From positions 28,253,643-28,317,642 of the forward strand of contig VZDJ01007753.1 of NCBI GenBank assembly GCA_008694505.1: a stretch of DNA of 64,000 nt. The letters are read 5' to 3'. Position 1 is the stretch's first letter. The number at the start of each line of letters is the position of its first letter. The position numbers and the translations under genes are program-made. This stretch comes from Cyanoderma ruficeps. Lineage: Eukaryota > Chordata > Aves > Passeriformes > Timaliidae. Below, piece after piece: positions 39,124-51,996 of the stretch. The notes beneath the pieces were generated by a model. That model did no database searches. It was given only the letters and a program-made list of their open reading frames with translations, and had not been told where the DNA came from.

Positions 39124-39920
39124 TCAAAGCAAAGTAATACATGGATAAGAGTGAACAATATTTGTCCATCCTGAGAAGAGTTGGATCTGTATAATTGATA
39201 ATGCTTGTCTAGAGCACTGTATCTCTTTAGCATGCTTCATACTGCTGTAAACAGCTGCCCAAGAATGGCGCTGAATGTATCCTGGAAGAATGGACAAGAT
39301 TGTCTTGGCTAAAAGGGCTTGTTCACCTTGCCCAAGGAGTAAAAGTCTTCCTTCTCTCCTGTTAATAGATGCTGAACATCTCTTAACCAAAGCAAGTGTA
39401 TTTACTGAACTTTGATTCAGTTCTAAGCATTAAGGAATTCATTACTCATTCACACTTGGTATTTGATGCTGGCTTTCATCAGTTCCACTAACAATTTAAT
39501 GTCTGTTGCTTTTTATTTGACAGCCTTCAAATCTCTCTTGGCACCAGATTACTCCTGACAATCTTGAACATCAACTGTTTGTATATAACATATCCAGCCC
39601 TCTTTCTCATTGGTGATGATGTGGTCATTTAATTCTTTTGGCTGAGTCTTTCATGTTTTGGCTTCCATTTCATAGGTGGAAGCTATCTTTCCATAAGGTC
39701 AGTCAGTGGTACTGCTTCTGATTACCAGAAGTATTATTTCTGATTAATGCAACAGGTTCTTGGAATACAATATTTTTATTTCAGGTGGCTCTGAATCTGG
39801 ACTATCATTCTCATAGTCATTTAGGCTGCTTTCACTTCATCACTTCTGGTATGCAAAGAATCATCTCTTTCATGGTAATAGGTTTCTATGACCATGTCAA
39901 CAAGAGTGTCTCATCCGTGT
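39124..39920 (-). pseudogene. Decayed coding-like segment, possible old transposon
   Basis: Reading the minus strand from about 39900 downward gives successive protein-like stretches separated by stops and frameshifts: ETYYHERDDSLHTRSDEVKA; in the next frame an acidic LNDYENDSPDSEPPEI; then PKELNDHIITNEKEGWIC and KATDIKLLVELMKAS; and finally an 88-codon open frame at 39124-39390. The hydrophilic, acidic composition is unlike random AT-rich intron. The acidic start resembles the N-terminal regions of some DNA transposases, but I see no catalytic motif and cannot assign a family. Ends and inverted termini are not visible. Confidence 0.3.
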
Positions 39921-40487
39921 TTTTTATTTAACCATTCTGTAACGATCCATATTAACTTAGGATTTTAGAAATACTTTGTGCTGTTTTTCTTTATAGCAGA
40001 ACAGATCCCATTTTGTATGATTGATACATTTGACTTTCTGGAAGCTTTTTCCTTCCTGAGTTACACTGCCACTTAGTCTTACAGTTTGAAGGGTGCTACA
40101 TTTGTTCTGCAGCATTTTTAGGGTTTTGTCTAAACTCTGTTAAAGGACCTCAAAACTGGAACAGTTTATGGGCCTGGGTCAGATCTCAGATATATGTATT
40201 CTAGAAATATGTATTCTGAAATAAAGAGATATTCTGAAGTGGTAGAAGATGAAACAAACTGCAGGCATCCTGTAGCCAATTGGGAAGCTGTCTGCTACCT
40301 GTTCTTTTACTCTTTATCTCCCTAGAGGTGACAGCCATGCCTTAAACCTGTGATTTAAAAAATGGCGTGTTCTAAAATGCACTGAAATTCATCAGTATCT
40401 TGTGAATTAGAATCATGAAGTCTGATACGTAAACAAAACATACTGTAGGTACCGCAGTCATGTTAGGAAAGCTGCTTATATGTGTTC

Positions 40488-40606
40488 AAAAATGTGTAGA
40501 TGTGGTACTTGAAGTCATGGTTTAGTGTTGGACTTAGCAGTGCTGAGTTAATTGTTGCACTTGACCATAGATATCTTTTCCAACCTTTACAATTCCATGA
40601 TGATTC
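40488..40606 (+). mobile_element. CR1 LINE 3' end fragment
   Basis: The segment reads GTGTAGATGTGGTACTTGAA, CATGGTTTAGTGTTGGACTT, then TCTTTTCCAACC and ends in ATTCCATGATGATTCC. This follows the well-known 3' tail of avian CR1 elements (the part with TGGTTTAGTGG, TTGGACTTGATGATC, TTTCCAACC and repeated ATTCTATG). It is a 5'-truncated sense copy of about 120 bases, moderately diverged. CR1 is the dominant retrotransposon of birds and reptiles and supports an avian source. It has no coding capacity. Confidence 0.85.
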
Positions 40607-43019
40607 CCTGGTTTAGAGAAAGGTGAGTTCTTATAAAATCAGAACCTCTAACTAGATATAATCTTTGTTGTCATCTCCAATGGAGACGTCACTCCAATAA
40701 TTTGTCACCCCAATCGTGGGGTCATTTTTCCTTCCTTCTGCCCAATACCGTGTCAATAGTAATACTACTGTGAACCTTCATAAGTTCTGTGGAGGTGTCA
40801 CATTGCTGCACTTCAAACATTTATAAAAAAAAAAATTATTTTACTTTCCTACTAGTATGGACCTTCATTTCAGGATTACATGGATCAGGGATAAAAGCCA
40901 CATGTTCATCTAATTCTAAAGCAATCATGAAGCCTAATGTATCAGACTTATTATAAGAAAACTAGGATTCTTTCCTTCATTTGCCACTTTCAGATACTAT
41001 AAAACACATTTCCAAACTAAATTCACAGATTCTGAATCTGAACTTACTTTGTACATAAAAAAGTAACTGCTTTCTGCAGTGTTTAAAGGTGACCTTAGCA
41101 TCACTTTCTATTAACATTATGCCTAATCTGCACAGGCACAGTTTTCAAAATATCTATCAGCACTGTACCATAATAAAATAAAAAAATACCAAAAATATTT
41201 AGCCAAGTATTTTTTTCATTCTTGAAGGTATTACATTGTATTAAATGTGTTAATTTATGATGGAGATGAGATATTGAATTTTATTAATGAAGAGGAGGAC
41301 TAACATGGTCATGTATTATATTTTATTTCATAAATTTGTTTCTTTCTCTATATGAGTTCTGTTATCCATGCATGCAGAAAGAAGTGTGGTAAATCTTAAT
41401 TTTCAATATTTTTTCAGTGTCATACCATGCACTCTTCATTTTTTATGCTGCACAGAAAAATGATCCTCTTTTGTTTGAACAGCAACTGTAAACAAAATCT
41501 TGAGCCTGGATGCATGATGACATGCGAGTTATTTGTCCTTCAATAAAACATATAAAAGGTAGTACCTTAAGCTCTTGTGCGAAAGACAAGCTACAGGGTC
41601 ATTAAATACCAAAGGTCTTGCTCTGACCCATCCATGACCTCCTTATCTGAAACACCTCTCAGAATTGATAGAATCTACTTTAGATCTTGGGTACAGGAAA
41701 CCAAGGATAGGATAAAGGATCAATACAAACTTTTCAGAATTTTAGGTATTTACTAAAAAGGAATATTTGGCCTTTGTATGTTTAAGTGTATATCTGTTTA
41801 GAATTTGAGGACCCTTTCCTAGCATTTTGTATACAAGAAATCATATGAAGTGTGCTTCAGAGTAGAAGGGGGTCAGATGCTGAAGGAAGACATTGAAACA
41901 TTAGATCTCGGTATGGTTTTAAAGCTGCAGACTGGCTTTGATTCAGAAGCCTCAGCGTCCTACGTTTGCTGTTATTTATAGTTTTACTTCAATCTGGATG
42001 TCTCTCCTGTTCGCAGGTGAGAAACTTCAGGTTTTAGAGTGAGATGAATTCAAAAATGTCTATGTCTGAAAAGTGCAGCTTGGTGCTTAGCCATCACTTA
42101 CTCAGAGGAGTTGGGAATCATTTTGCCTATCCTGCTTAATTCCCATCTATTTATTCGGTCAGTTGCAAAGGCACAATTTTGATGTTAGCACACTTGTGCT
42201 CCTAGATCACTGAGAGGCTTTTGAAAATCCCTTTTGCCCATAAATAAGAGGAAAGTTCTGATATGACTTCCAGGCGTGTGGCAACATGGAGATGTAATGG
42301 AAAAGTGGACATTGCTGTTCACACATTCAGGTTGCCAAGAGGAAGAAGAGATGTATTCCTCCTGTGCAGTTGGTCTGCAGTTCTACCCGAGCAATATGTG
42401 CAGGTCATCAAGAAAATGCCTAATGACCAGAAGTAAAGAATGGATGAGGATTTCTTTGAACTTTTTTTTTCCTTCTATGAAAGTGGGCTTAATGAAGTAA
42501 AATCTTTCTCATCTGTTTTCCAGTAGATCTCCACAGCTTTCCTCATGAGATTTTGGAATGGTGTCTGGACTTGGGCTTTTCCCTAGGAGTCAGCTTTAGT
42601 GGAGTGAGCTGTAGGTTAGAGGTCAAGTAGTAAATCTGATAATTTTGCTAATTCTGAGTTTCCAGACCTTAACCTTAAAAAACCTTATGTAGACATCCTG
42701 GTGTACTACCTATTCAGAGTTAACACAAGCATAGATAGAACTGGACATATGATTCGACATGTTTTTTTATTGTTTGAAATCTTGCAGTGTGTAAAGTAAG
42801 GTTCATATTAGCAGAATTATATCAGTGTATCAGGATTTCAACTCAGCATATGTTATTTATCTTAATATTTAGAAACACTGCATGACTAGTACTGTCATGT
42901 AGCTGAATCAAAATAGTTCATTACAATTGCAGGAAAAAGGAATTGCTCACTAAAAAAGCTCAAAGAAGGTCTGATTTCTCCTTCAAAATGTGTTTACAAT
43001 TAAAACTTTTTTTTTTGTA

Positions 43020-43067
43020 CCTCCAAAATTCAGCCATCTGTGTTGTTACTTCCAAAATTCAGCCTCT
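43020..43067. repeat. Short direct repeat CCAAAATTCAGCC
   Basis: ACCTCCAAAATTCAGCC and ACTTCCAAAATTCAGCC are separated by a short spacer just after a poly-T run. This is a small local duplication with no further context. Confidence 0.75.
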
Positions 43068-46000
43068 CTTAATGGTAAGGTAAATATATCTTACAAAGAA
43101 AAAGGAATGGAGGGGTAAAATGAGAAAAGAGCTGTCTTTAAACTTTGGGTAGGAAGCTGAAGTAACCAACGCAATTGTGTAATAGTGAGTAAGTGTGTAT
43201 CACATTGTTTGAACATTGTACTAATGTGTATCGGCGATTGTATTAAGCTGCTGAGCAGCCAAATTTGCGATTTTAAATTGAACCGAAAGACCAAAATGTC
43301 ATTTTAGTTAGATTCAATATGTAAAGAAATCTTCAGGGGCTCCATTTTCTGAACTGTGTTGATTGATACTGGATTTTCCATCTCCAGAATTGATTCTCCA
43401 CTGAAGAACAGATGTCATCTTTTATGGTTTTACTAGATGTATTTAGATTCCATACAGTTTCACAAATTCCCCATTTCCTTGTGGATCACAGTCAATGTGA
43501 TTATTTCAATGCTAGTTTGTTTATTAAAGAAATACCTGCTATGCTGGAGGGGTTATTAAGCTGGTGGTCGTGGTATGACTAGAACATAGAGTTCGTTGTT
43601 TACAAATACTTTGACCATGCATTTTGAAAACTGGAAAGTTTTGTTTTTAAAAATTCGATACCATTTCAACTAATTTTTTACATTTGAAGTAGCATTTGGA
43701 CCAGGTTTCCAAACACTGAAGCTGATCTTGTATATGTGTGTATATAGGCCAGATTCCATGCACACACATATGTCACAGTGACTGCTGGAGTGTAGTTCTG
43801 CTGACAGTAAAAGTTATTGTTATAGCATCTAAATTTTGAGAGAAAATGAACCCTTTCTTGCTTTTACCTTGAAGCTTGTGAATCCCACGTGTACTTCATG
43901 GGGCTATGTCCCAAAATTCTGAAGCCTTAGGCTATTATACACACATACACACTAGTAAGAAATAGACAGAGACCAGAGGAAATTCTGTTAAAATTTGTTT
44001 TCGTAAACTAACTGTCTTACATGATACAAGAAGATCTGGTATGAGTGCCTTGATGCTTCGCTAGTTCTTTCCAGCTCAGGCCAGGAGACATTTTAACAGG
44101 AAAAAATCCGTGATGTAAACATTGAAAGAATCTATTGTCCTTTCTCAGGGTAATAGATAAATGCATCCCTTCAAAACCTTTCCCCACAAAAGCTCACTAA
44201 GATCATTTCTACCTTAACTATGTTTCTGAGTGAGTTCTTTGGATCTGTAATCCTTCATCCCACCTTCTGAAAAGGTGAAACTATTTAGCACAGGTTTCTA
44301 GTTTTAAAATGGAACTCTGTTTGCTCCACTTTTCAGTAGTGCTTACTCCGAGTAAATTATTTTAACAGATTACTGCTTGTCAGTTAGATGCATTTCAAAG
44401 ACCTGAAGATTTCAAACCTTTTCCTTGCATATAGTCTGGAGGAGGGACTTAGTACACCAAGCATCTCTTTTTTTCTTTTTTTTTTTTTTACTTTTGCTTT
44501 TTAAAGGATTTTAACCATTTAAGAGTATAACATAAAATCGTCTGGTTTTAGTTGGTTATCTGTTCTTACAATTGAGCAGCAATTTTTGGAGGACAGAGTG
44601 GCTGAATGACTGGGAAGAAAGTGACTGAAATCTGGGAAATGCTTTTGATAGCTCCTTCCCTTTGGAATTGCTGTGTAACAGTAACAACAAAAACGCTCAT
44701 TTTTCAAACTAGATAAAATAAAATCTGTTTATCTAGCCTGTTAAATCTGGGTGCCAGCTTTCAAGCAGATGACGTTTTAAGCTCTGTAGATGCTAAATCC
44801 TAAAACATTTAGTCTATAAACAAAAAGCTGACATCAAATACAGCATTACTGCTGGACATAGTAATGATGTATATATGTTGCATTCACACAAAATAGGGAG
44901 ATGATTGCTTTTTTGTAGGTTGCTTTGGGTTTTTTTTCTTATGTTAGAGTATTAAAACAGATATTAAATTTTATCATTAATGCAGTGCGTGGTCTCTCTT
45001 CAAATCCCCTTAATTACAGATTGACTCCAAGGATTACACAGCATGGATTTTAATTTTAACTGAAACAAAAAGAAAAGCTGCTTAAAAATTATTCTTGCTG
45101 AGTGACTTGTTGGACCACAAAACAATTTTAACATCTTTTGACAAGTGTTGTCAAATTTAAAATATTAGAGCTGAGTTCACCTTCAAACTCCAGTTGTACC
45201 ATGTCTACTTCCCAAATAAAATGTTTTATTAACTTTGTCCTCACAAAGGAATGTCTGCTTCTCATATTTTTTGTTTTTTCAGTTATTTTTTAGGAGATAA
45301 AGATTCACAGTCTTGCTGAGATGTGTTTATGTTTGAAGAAAGTGACATCAGACATCATATTTCTTTTGTTTGGTAATTAGGGAAAAATTACCAGGCAGAG
45401 TTGATGTAGCAGCAACAAACGTATTTCACACTCTTGCATTGTTTCCTTTCTGACCCCTGTCTTTAGAACTTAAAACTCTGAAAGCTTCATTCTGTCCTAA
45501 AACATAGAATAGCAGGTCTGAGTCCAGAAACAACATTTTCATAAATTGAGGCCTCGCCCAGTAAGCCTCACACAGAAAGGTACTTCGGTAAGTACCTGTT
45601 ATTCCTCTGAGTAAAATCAGATGATCAGCAATCAGTCTTTAATGAGTTTCTTGTGGGGTTTCTTTCCTCCATTTCTTAAAGGACAAAATCAGCTTCCCAG
45701 TTTGTTTCATTAGGTAAAACTCACTTGTCACAGTTACAGCTTATTAGTATTTTTTGTAGTTTTACAGTATATCTCCTCCTGGTCCTTTTAGACACATACA
45801 CACACAAAAAAAGAAGTTGCTCTCTGGAGCTACATCAAATAACTGCCCAAAGCTAAGTGTACACAGCTTTTTGTGAAGTAGACGTAGATGAAAACACTGC
45901 CCTGTCTCAAAATGGGGATACAAGTTTCTTGCTTTAAAAATCAGCTTGTTTTGTGACCGAGTAATAACTTTGAATACAAAAGGCTGGAGGAATGAGAAAT

Positions 46001-48076
46001 TAGCTTTTGGCCAGGAGGTCACCATAGTGCTGAGGAATAAATCTGTCACTGCTGTTTAACAGTAGTTAGTGGTTTGATAAAGTTCCCCAACTCAATTCGC
46101 TTAAAACATATTTTGAGACTTCATGGATCTGCAGGTAAACAACACCATTATTGCTGCATCTTTTTACTGGGTGAATTTTTTGCACTTAAAAAGGGTTATT
46201 TCCACAAGCTTTTTTCTCCCTTTTTAGCTGTCTCTGGATTGTTGCTATCAGAATGTTCAATGGCTTTATCCATTATTATACTAGTGCACTTTTTTTTTTA
46301 ATGGATCAGATTAAACTCAGATTAAACTGTTGCTTTGCCAAGCATAAATCCCTCCTGTTTTAGCAGGAAGGTATTTCTAAAGCGAGCCAATGAACAAGGT
46401 AATTTATACACAATATTGTTTGGTTTAATTTGTCTATTATGTGTAATAGTCTCGATGGTATATGATTTTCATGTCATGTATGCTTAATGCAGAGGCCAGA
46501 AATAGCAACAAATGAGGCGAAATAGTGTAGTTTAATAAGTGTGTTTGTGTGTGTGATTTCTTCTACTGAGTATTTGTTAGGTAATGCACAGCACTGTGAG
46601 TGATGCTGGCAGCTGGCAGAGGTTTGATGCTTTATATTTGCTATGGTTGCATTCTCATGGCCAAGCTTTAAATGTATTATTGCTTCAATTTAATAAAAAA
46701 ATACACAAAGTAGTTCATAATTCTTGTCAAAAATCAGATTAAATGGCTTAAAGGAAATAATGATAACTGATTTTCAGTACAAAGTTCAATTTTGCAAGTC
46801 ACCTTTTGAGGCCTATTTAATAAGATTGTGAACTCTTTTGAATGCCTGGTGAAGTTAACAGGGGATGAGGCAAGCTGTTCAGACAGATCCTTTAATAAAT
46901 AGCAGTCTCTTTACCACAGTGGACAAAATCTGGAAAAAAGAAAAATCTCGCTTGTGTCCTAACATAAATAAATGTATGCATGAGCGCTGTCTGTCTTATG
47001 AAGTAGTTTGTGTTTGTTTAAGTTGGAGCACAGGACACACAGCAAGTCTGGTGTCTGGTTTTTGAAACCGGGGTGTGTAAGCATCTACGTCAAAAAGAAA
47101 ATCATTCTGGAATCTGAAGGCTGAGACTGGAAAGAAAAATCACCCTTTACAATAAGTAAGACCTGATTTTGGTGTATGTTAACTTTTCAGCAATGTTATA
47201 TGTTTGCAATACATTTGCTGTTGGTATAGCTCTGAGGGTTGCGCCGCTTTGAGTATAAGATTTCAGGATTTTTGCTGGAGCTAGATTTTGATATTTAGAT
47301 TATGAACCAGTTCTGCATTTTGGGGTGAGGAGTGTTGCTAGGGTTGATAGTTTCAGTCCAAGTGTAACTATCTCTGTGTTGTTTAACTGTTTTTCAGAAT
47401 TAAATTTTAACTGTCATTATCTGCTTCATTTTTGTTAATATATTACTATTTTCTCCCCAGACTCCCCAGCTGCATAAATGAGTAGGGACTACATAATATC
47501 TGGGGATTTGTTCTGCTTTTGCTTTCCATACTTTTTCTCTAGCTAGTCAGTACTTCATGGCAGTTAACAGGACGTGCTCTTTTCTGGAACAGCAAATTTA
47601 CAAACAAGTACTTTTCAGTTTTGCGTATATTCTTGCACAATAATCAAAAAATCCAAGGTTTATTCTTTTGGTTTGGGGGATTTATGGCACTCTTTTGTTG
47701 TTGTTAAGTTTTTTGTTTATCCTCTTATCCACTGGATTAAATCTTGTTTCGTTATTGCAAAATCCCCTCACTGTCTTTTTAGTTGAATCGCAGTCATGAA
47801 AACAAGGAACCTGAATAACATTTGAGGAAGGAAGTGTTCAGTTTGAAACATAATGCTTGCAGGTAAATCAGTGGACACTGGAAATAAAATAATTGGAAAT
47901 AGAATGGTTCTTTAATTTTTGTGACTGCTTTGGAGTTGGCTATATCTAAAAAGGAATGAAAAAATTATCTCTTTGCTTGAGACTTGCCAAACAATGCTAT
48001 AAGCTTCAAGTTATTTTGAGGTGGTGAAAGGTGAAACATTTGACATGTTCTTTTTGGGTAATGCTTTAAAAAAGAG

Positions 48077-48165
48077 GGCGGGAAAGAGGCGTTGCCACAT
48101 CAGAGTTAAGGGTGTTTGTGGTTGTCCATGACAGCGCTCCAGTTTTAAAACACCTGTGTTTACTT
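48077..48165 (+). promoter_or_regulatory. Candidate enhancer motifs (E2F-like, E-box/T-box, forkhead)
   Basis: Within 90 bases lie GGCGGGAAA (48077-48085, E2F-type), CACCTG (48151-48156, E-box) and TGTTTACTT (48157-48165, an exact forkhead consensus). Forkhead sites are of interest beside FOXA1, a likely neighbour. Motif matches alone are weak evidence; this is inference. Confidence 0.2.
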
Positions 48166-48245
48166 TCCAGCTTTTCTCAATCGGCCTGAAAGTGGCCTAA
48201 GAATGGCACAGACAGACCTGCAGTGTGTCTGTGTTGCCTTTGCAA

Positions 48246-48260
48246 CACACACACACACAA
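48246..48260. repeat. (CA)n microsatellite
   Basis: This is a short ACACACACACACAC run after TTTGCAAC, an ordinary simple repeat. Confidence 0.85.
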
Positions 48261-49185
48261 AAGAGGAGAAAAAAAGACAGAGATAAATCTCTTGTTATGC
48301 AGCTAATCATTAACAGCATTTTTGTGCCTAGCTGAAAACATTTTCAACTTTTCTAGATTTTTATAGTCTATCAGATAGTGTCTGTATTTTTTTTCTAGTC
48401 TATTAAGCTAAATTTTTATCTTTGCTACTTTGTCTTCTAGCAAAAATAAAATAAGCTTAATGTTGGTTTGTGGTAAATAATAGTGGCGGTAAATAATAAT
48501 AACAAAAATCAGTATTTTTGTTTCAAAGTGGTATTTCATTCCAAACATTTCATATGTCATTATTTGGAAATAAGTGAGCCAGTACTCCAATTTAAAAGCA
48601 AACAACAAAAAAAAGAAAAACAAAACAAACATGCAAAAAAACAACTTGGCACAGCCTTCCCTTTGCCACCCTCCCTGAAAAAAAGGTCATCTTACAGTTT
48701 TTTCCTGTGTAGAGTTTTGCTTCATAAAATCCTAGTGTTTGATGTGTATTAACCTTCTACAATGTTAATTTATGACATAAAGAAAAACTGAGATAGCACA
48801 TTCATTCGTAAGTGCTTGCTTACAAATTTGAAAATCATTTGTGGATAAGTATTTAAGATATTCATCTGATAAGAAGCATATTTTATACTATTTCTCCTAA
48901 TTTATTTATTATTACCTTTAAAATTAGTTCACGTTTTACAAACTTTCTTGGCTTTTTAAGAAGCCCTCATTCGCTTTTTCTAGAGTTTTTTTTTAATTGA
49001 TGCAATGTTTCTTCTACTTTCTACTTCAGATGACATGTGTTCTATTCTTGTTTATTAAAATACATATGCTTCATAATTACATTTGTTTTTCTTTGTGGAT
49101 CACTCAGTATAGGTCAGGTTTTGTTTCCTGAAAGTGAAAAAAAAGAAAACAAAATCAAAGAAAATACAGTGCTGATACAGGAGCA

Positions 49186-49323
49186 CAGATTTCTCCCTTA
49201 GACTGACTTCTTTTTTGAATTGTGAGTTTAATAGATTCAAAGTCAGTGTGTGGGGATCAGCAATATGAAGCCCTTCACCAAGATGCATCACCTAACTATA
49301 GCACAATTGATTTAATACTGGTT
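49186..49323 (-). repeat. Left arm of a long inverted repeat pair
   Basis: This 138-base sequence is, in reverse complement, about 87-90% identical by eye to 51858-51996. On the minus strand it reads AACCAGTATTAAATCAATTG at its inner end and GAAATCTG at its outer end, and encodes IADPHTLTLNLLNSQFKKE in one frame. Most differences from the other arm fall at third codon positions of that frame. The outer flanks differ and no clear target-site duplication is visible. It may be the terminal repeat of a DNA transposon or one of two independent copies of a dispersed repeat. Confidence 0.85.
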
Positions 49324-51857
49324 GGTCTAACACAATGACTCAACAAAGCAAACTGGGAATGTGCCAAATCCTCTTCAGATCAGGAACCTCTAATAATCTG
49401 AGAAATTATGCCAGACTGATCTTTCTTGGCAATACAGAGCAGAGCACCCACCTTGCCATGGCTTCACCAAGGGGCAGGAGCAGCAGTACGGGTGCCTGCT
49501 CTGACAAAGCTGTCTCCTGCAAAACACACAGCACGCTCTCAAGTGGCTGCAAGGAAAGGTGCTCAAAAAATAAGGGCGTTAACTTTTCCTTTTGTCAGTG
49601 ATTCTACAAGCAGGTCTGGGGGATATTTACCTGAATCTGCTCTCAACACAGAGAAGAGCTTGTGAGGTAAATCCTCCCCCTGATTATCTGCACAGCTGTA
49701 TCACTGAAATTCTCGTAGGAGTAGCATTCTTTCATATCAGTAAAGGACATAAGCCAATACCTTGGCTAAGAAATGGGGGGCATAGGAGATATAAAGAGTT
49801 CACAGAATTTAATCCAGACTGCCCCAAAGGTAATTAAATGATATTTTTTAAAAGATAAGGAAGTTGCCACATTTATTAAATTACCAGGTGTAGCTGTGTG
49901 TTTTAAAATCAAGCTGGATAATGTCAATATGTGAAAGGGGAAGAAAAAGCTTTCTGCATATAACTGTTTTCCTGAAGGCAATACTGCAATATTGATAAGA
50001 ATGAGACAAATATGGAAATAGTGTTCAAAATATATCTAAGTGGTTCGGATACAACCTCTCAAGACTTTCAATGATTTTTAGGTGTCTAACCTACTTATGG
50101 ATTTTGAAATCCCATTAAATACCTGTCTTTATCTGCTTCAGGACCTCTATAAATCTTATGGTCTCTTCACTTTGTTACATGTCTTAAAATTATTCCATGC
50201 TCCTTCTAAAGGCTGATGGTTAAATAAAAGCAAAATTAAAGACAGCAATTTTCTGGCAGTTAAAATTTGAATGTTCTTTAAAAATGGAATTGCCCTTATG
50301 AAACATATTTATTCAGTATATCCTTGTGACTATCTAGTTTTAGTATTACAGTACCACTGAAATAGCACATTCATTACAAATGTAAGACAAAATCAGGCAA
50401 TTATCTAAGAAATCCTAAGAAAAGTCATAATTATGTGAGCTGTAGACCAACTGTCCTGCAAGGGATTTGTACACAAATGGGTCATGTGCTTGTTCAGACC
50501 AGGCATAGATGGCCTGTCTCTGTTCAGCAGTGTTAGGGTTATCAACAGATGATAGCTAGCATCTAGCCTGGGAATACTTTCATATAGATGCTTGAAAAGA
50601 TGCTTGTGTGGCCAATCATTGCAAGTCTGCAAACAGGGTTTTGGGATCCCTCCTAAGTTCGCCAGACTTTGCACTTTTTCTGTTTCTCTACTGTAATAGC
50701 ATCAATATTGAGAGAAATCTTTTATCTTAAGACAATACAGCCAAAAAAGGGGAAAATGGAGAAATTCCAGTCTCTTCAGCTTTGAGTTTTTTTGTCTTAC
50801 ACAAGAGTGTATTTGATACTGCAAATCTTGTATATCTTGCTACCACTGAAATATCATTGATCACCCACTTCCATTTTGTCAAGGCCTGTGTGCTGGCAAG
50901 ATTGCTTGTACCATCATGCTTTTTAGTCACTTCACACCTTTCAGATCCAGGAATAAGGACACATCTTAAAAGGTGGGATGTGTTTTCATCCACCTCAGCA
51001 CCACATCTCACCGTGTTTTCCGGGGATATCACATCCTCAGAGGAGGAATGTCTGTTTTTACATGGACCACATGGTATTGTCTCACCTGGTCTTAATCAAG
51101 GTGCAGTTGGAGGAAAGCCAGACAGTTTATTTGGCTTGTTTTTAAAATATGCCAATATGTGAGGTTTGCAACTCAGTTCTTATTCGTAAACGTCATCCAG
51201 TGGATTTGGTTTCTCTGTTCAGCATTTGATTTTGGGAAGTTGCTTTCTTAACCACCTGATACATCAGTTGCTACCCCTGATACTGTCCAGGAAGTTGCTA
51301 CCTGCAAAGTCGTTACTATGCATACTTAATTTATAGAAACTGTGGGTCTTCCAATCACTGTAAAAACTCAAAAATTCATCTGCCTTTTTCACTTTTCAAT
51401 CAGACACTCTTGACATTAATGAGAAGAGATGGAGATGTTCATGTATGCTCATTAGGCCTGTGTTTGCAGTAATCATATATATAATCCATGGGAAACAAGT
51501 GTTTAAAAATGTCCTGGTTTGTAAATATGAGGCTCGTCTTCATCTTCTTGATGACCTTTCACTGTTCTGTTCTTTTTCTGTGTACCAATGTGACTGGAAA
51601 CCTTCTGTGGTCTTTAGATCTTAGTCTTCTGGAAAGAAATTATTTCTCAAGAGAACAGTGCATGAGACGTGCTTTAATTTTAATGTACTTTTAATATGGA
51701 AAAATAAAAAGTGGTTTGGGTTGTTTTAAAATATAGAGGAAATGGGTTTTTTTAGCCACATTTCCCTAAGAAAATAAGGGATATATAATTATGCAGTCCT
51801 TTTTTTTTTTTGCCTTCTGATTTTTGGCCACTTTGAACCAAATCTGACAGAAGTATT
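49324..51857. other. Interior between the inverted repeats (2.5 kb), unrecognised
   Basis: The interior holds several overlapping open frames of 70-126 codons: plus 49335-49601, 49426-49665, 49592-49837 and 50782-51162; minus 50405-50674 and 50727-51032. Parts (about 49430-49830 and 50400-51120) are richer in GC than the surrounding intron. One minus-strand frame contains CGAEVDENTSHLLRC, vaguely like a Cys-His knuckle. None matches a transposase I know, and no catalytic motif is visible. If the two arms are termini of one element, this is its decayed cargo. Confidence 0.3.
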
Positions 51858-51996
51858 AACCAGTATTAAATCAATTGTGCTCTAGTTAAGCTATGCATCT
51901 TGGTCAAGGGGCTTCATATGGCTGATCCCCATACACTGACATTGAATCTGTTAAACTCACAATTTGAAAAAGAAACCAGTCTGAAGGAGAAATCTG
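51858..51996 (+). repeat. Right arm of a long inverted repeat pair
   Basis: This is the 139-base partner of 49186-49323, in opposite orientation. It reads AACCAGTATTAAATCAATTG at the inner end and GAGAAATCTG at the outer end, and encodes MADPHTLTLNLLNSQFEKE. It carries one extra G relative to the left arm near AAGGGGCTTC. The sequence after it (ACAGAAAACTAAGG) does not match the left flank. Confidence 0.85.

Noticed and set aside
45500..45580. ACATAGAATAGCAGG considered as the start of a reversed CR1 tail
   Set aside because: Following sequence does not continue as CR1.
50727..51032. Cys-His knuckle-like CGAEVDENTSHLLRC in a minus-strand frame
   Set aside because: The first cysteine of the usual C-x-x-C pair is missing and nothing else of a reverse transcriptase or endonuclease is seen nearby; too weak to call.
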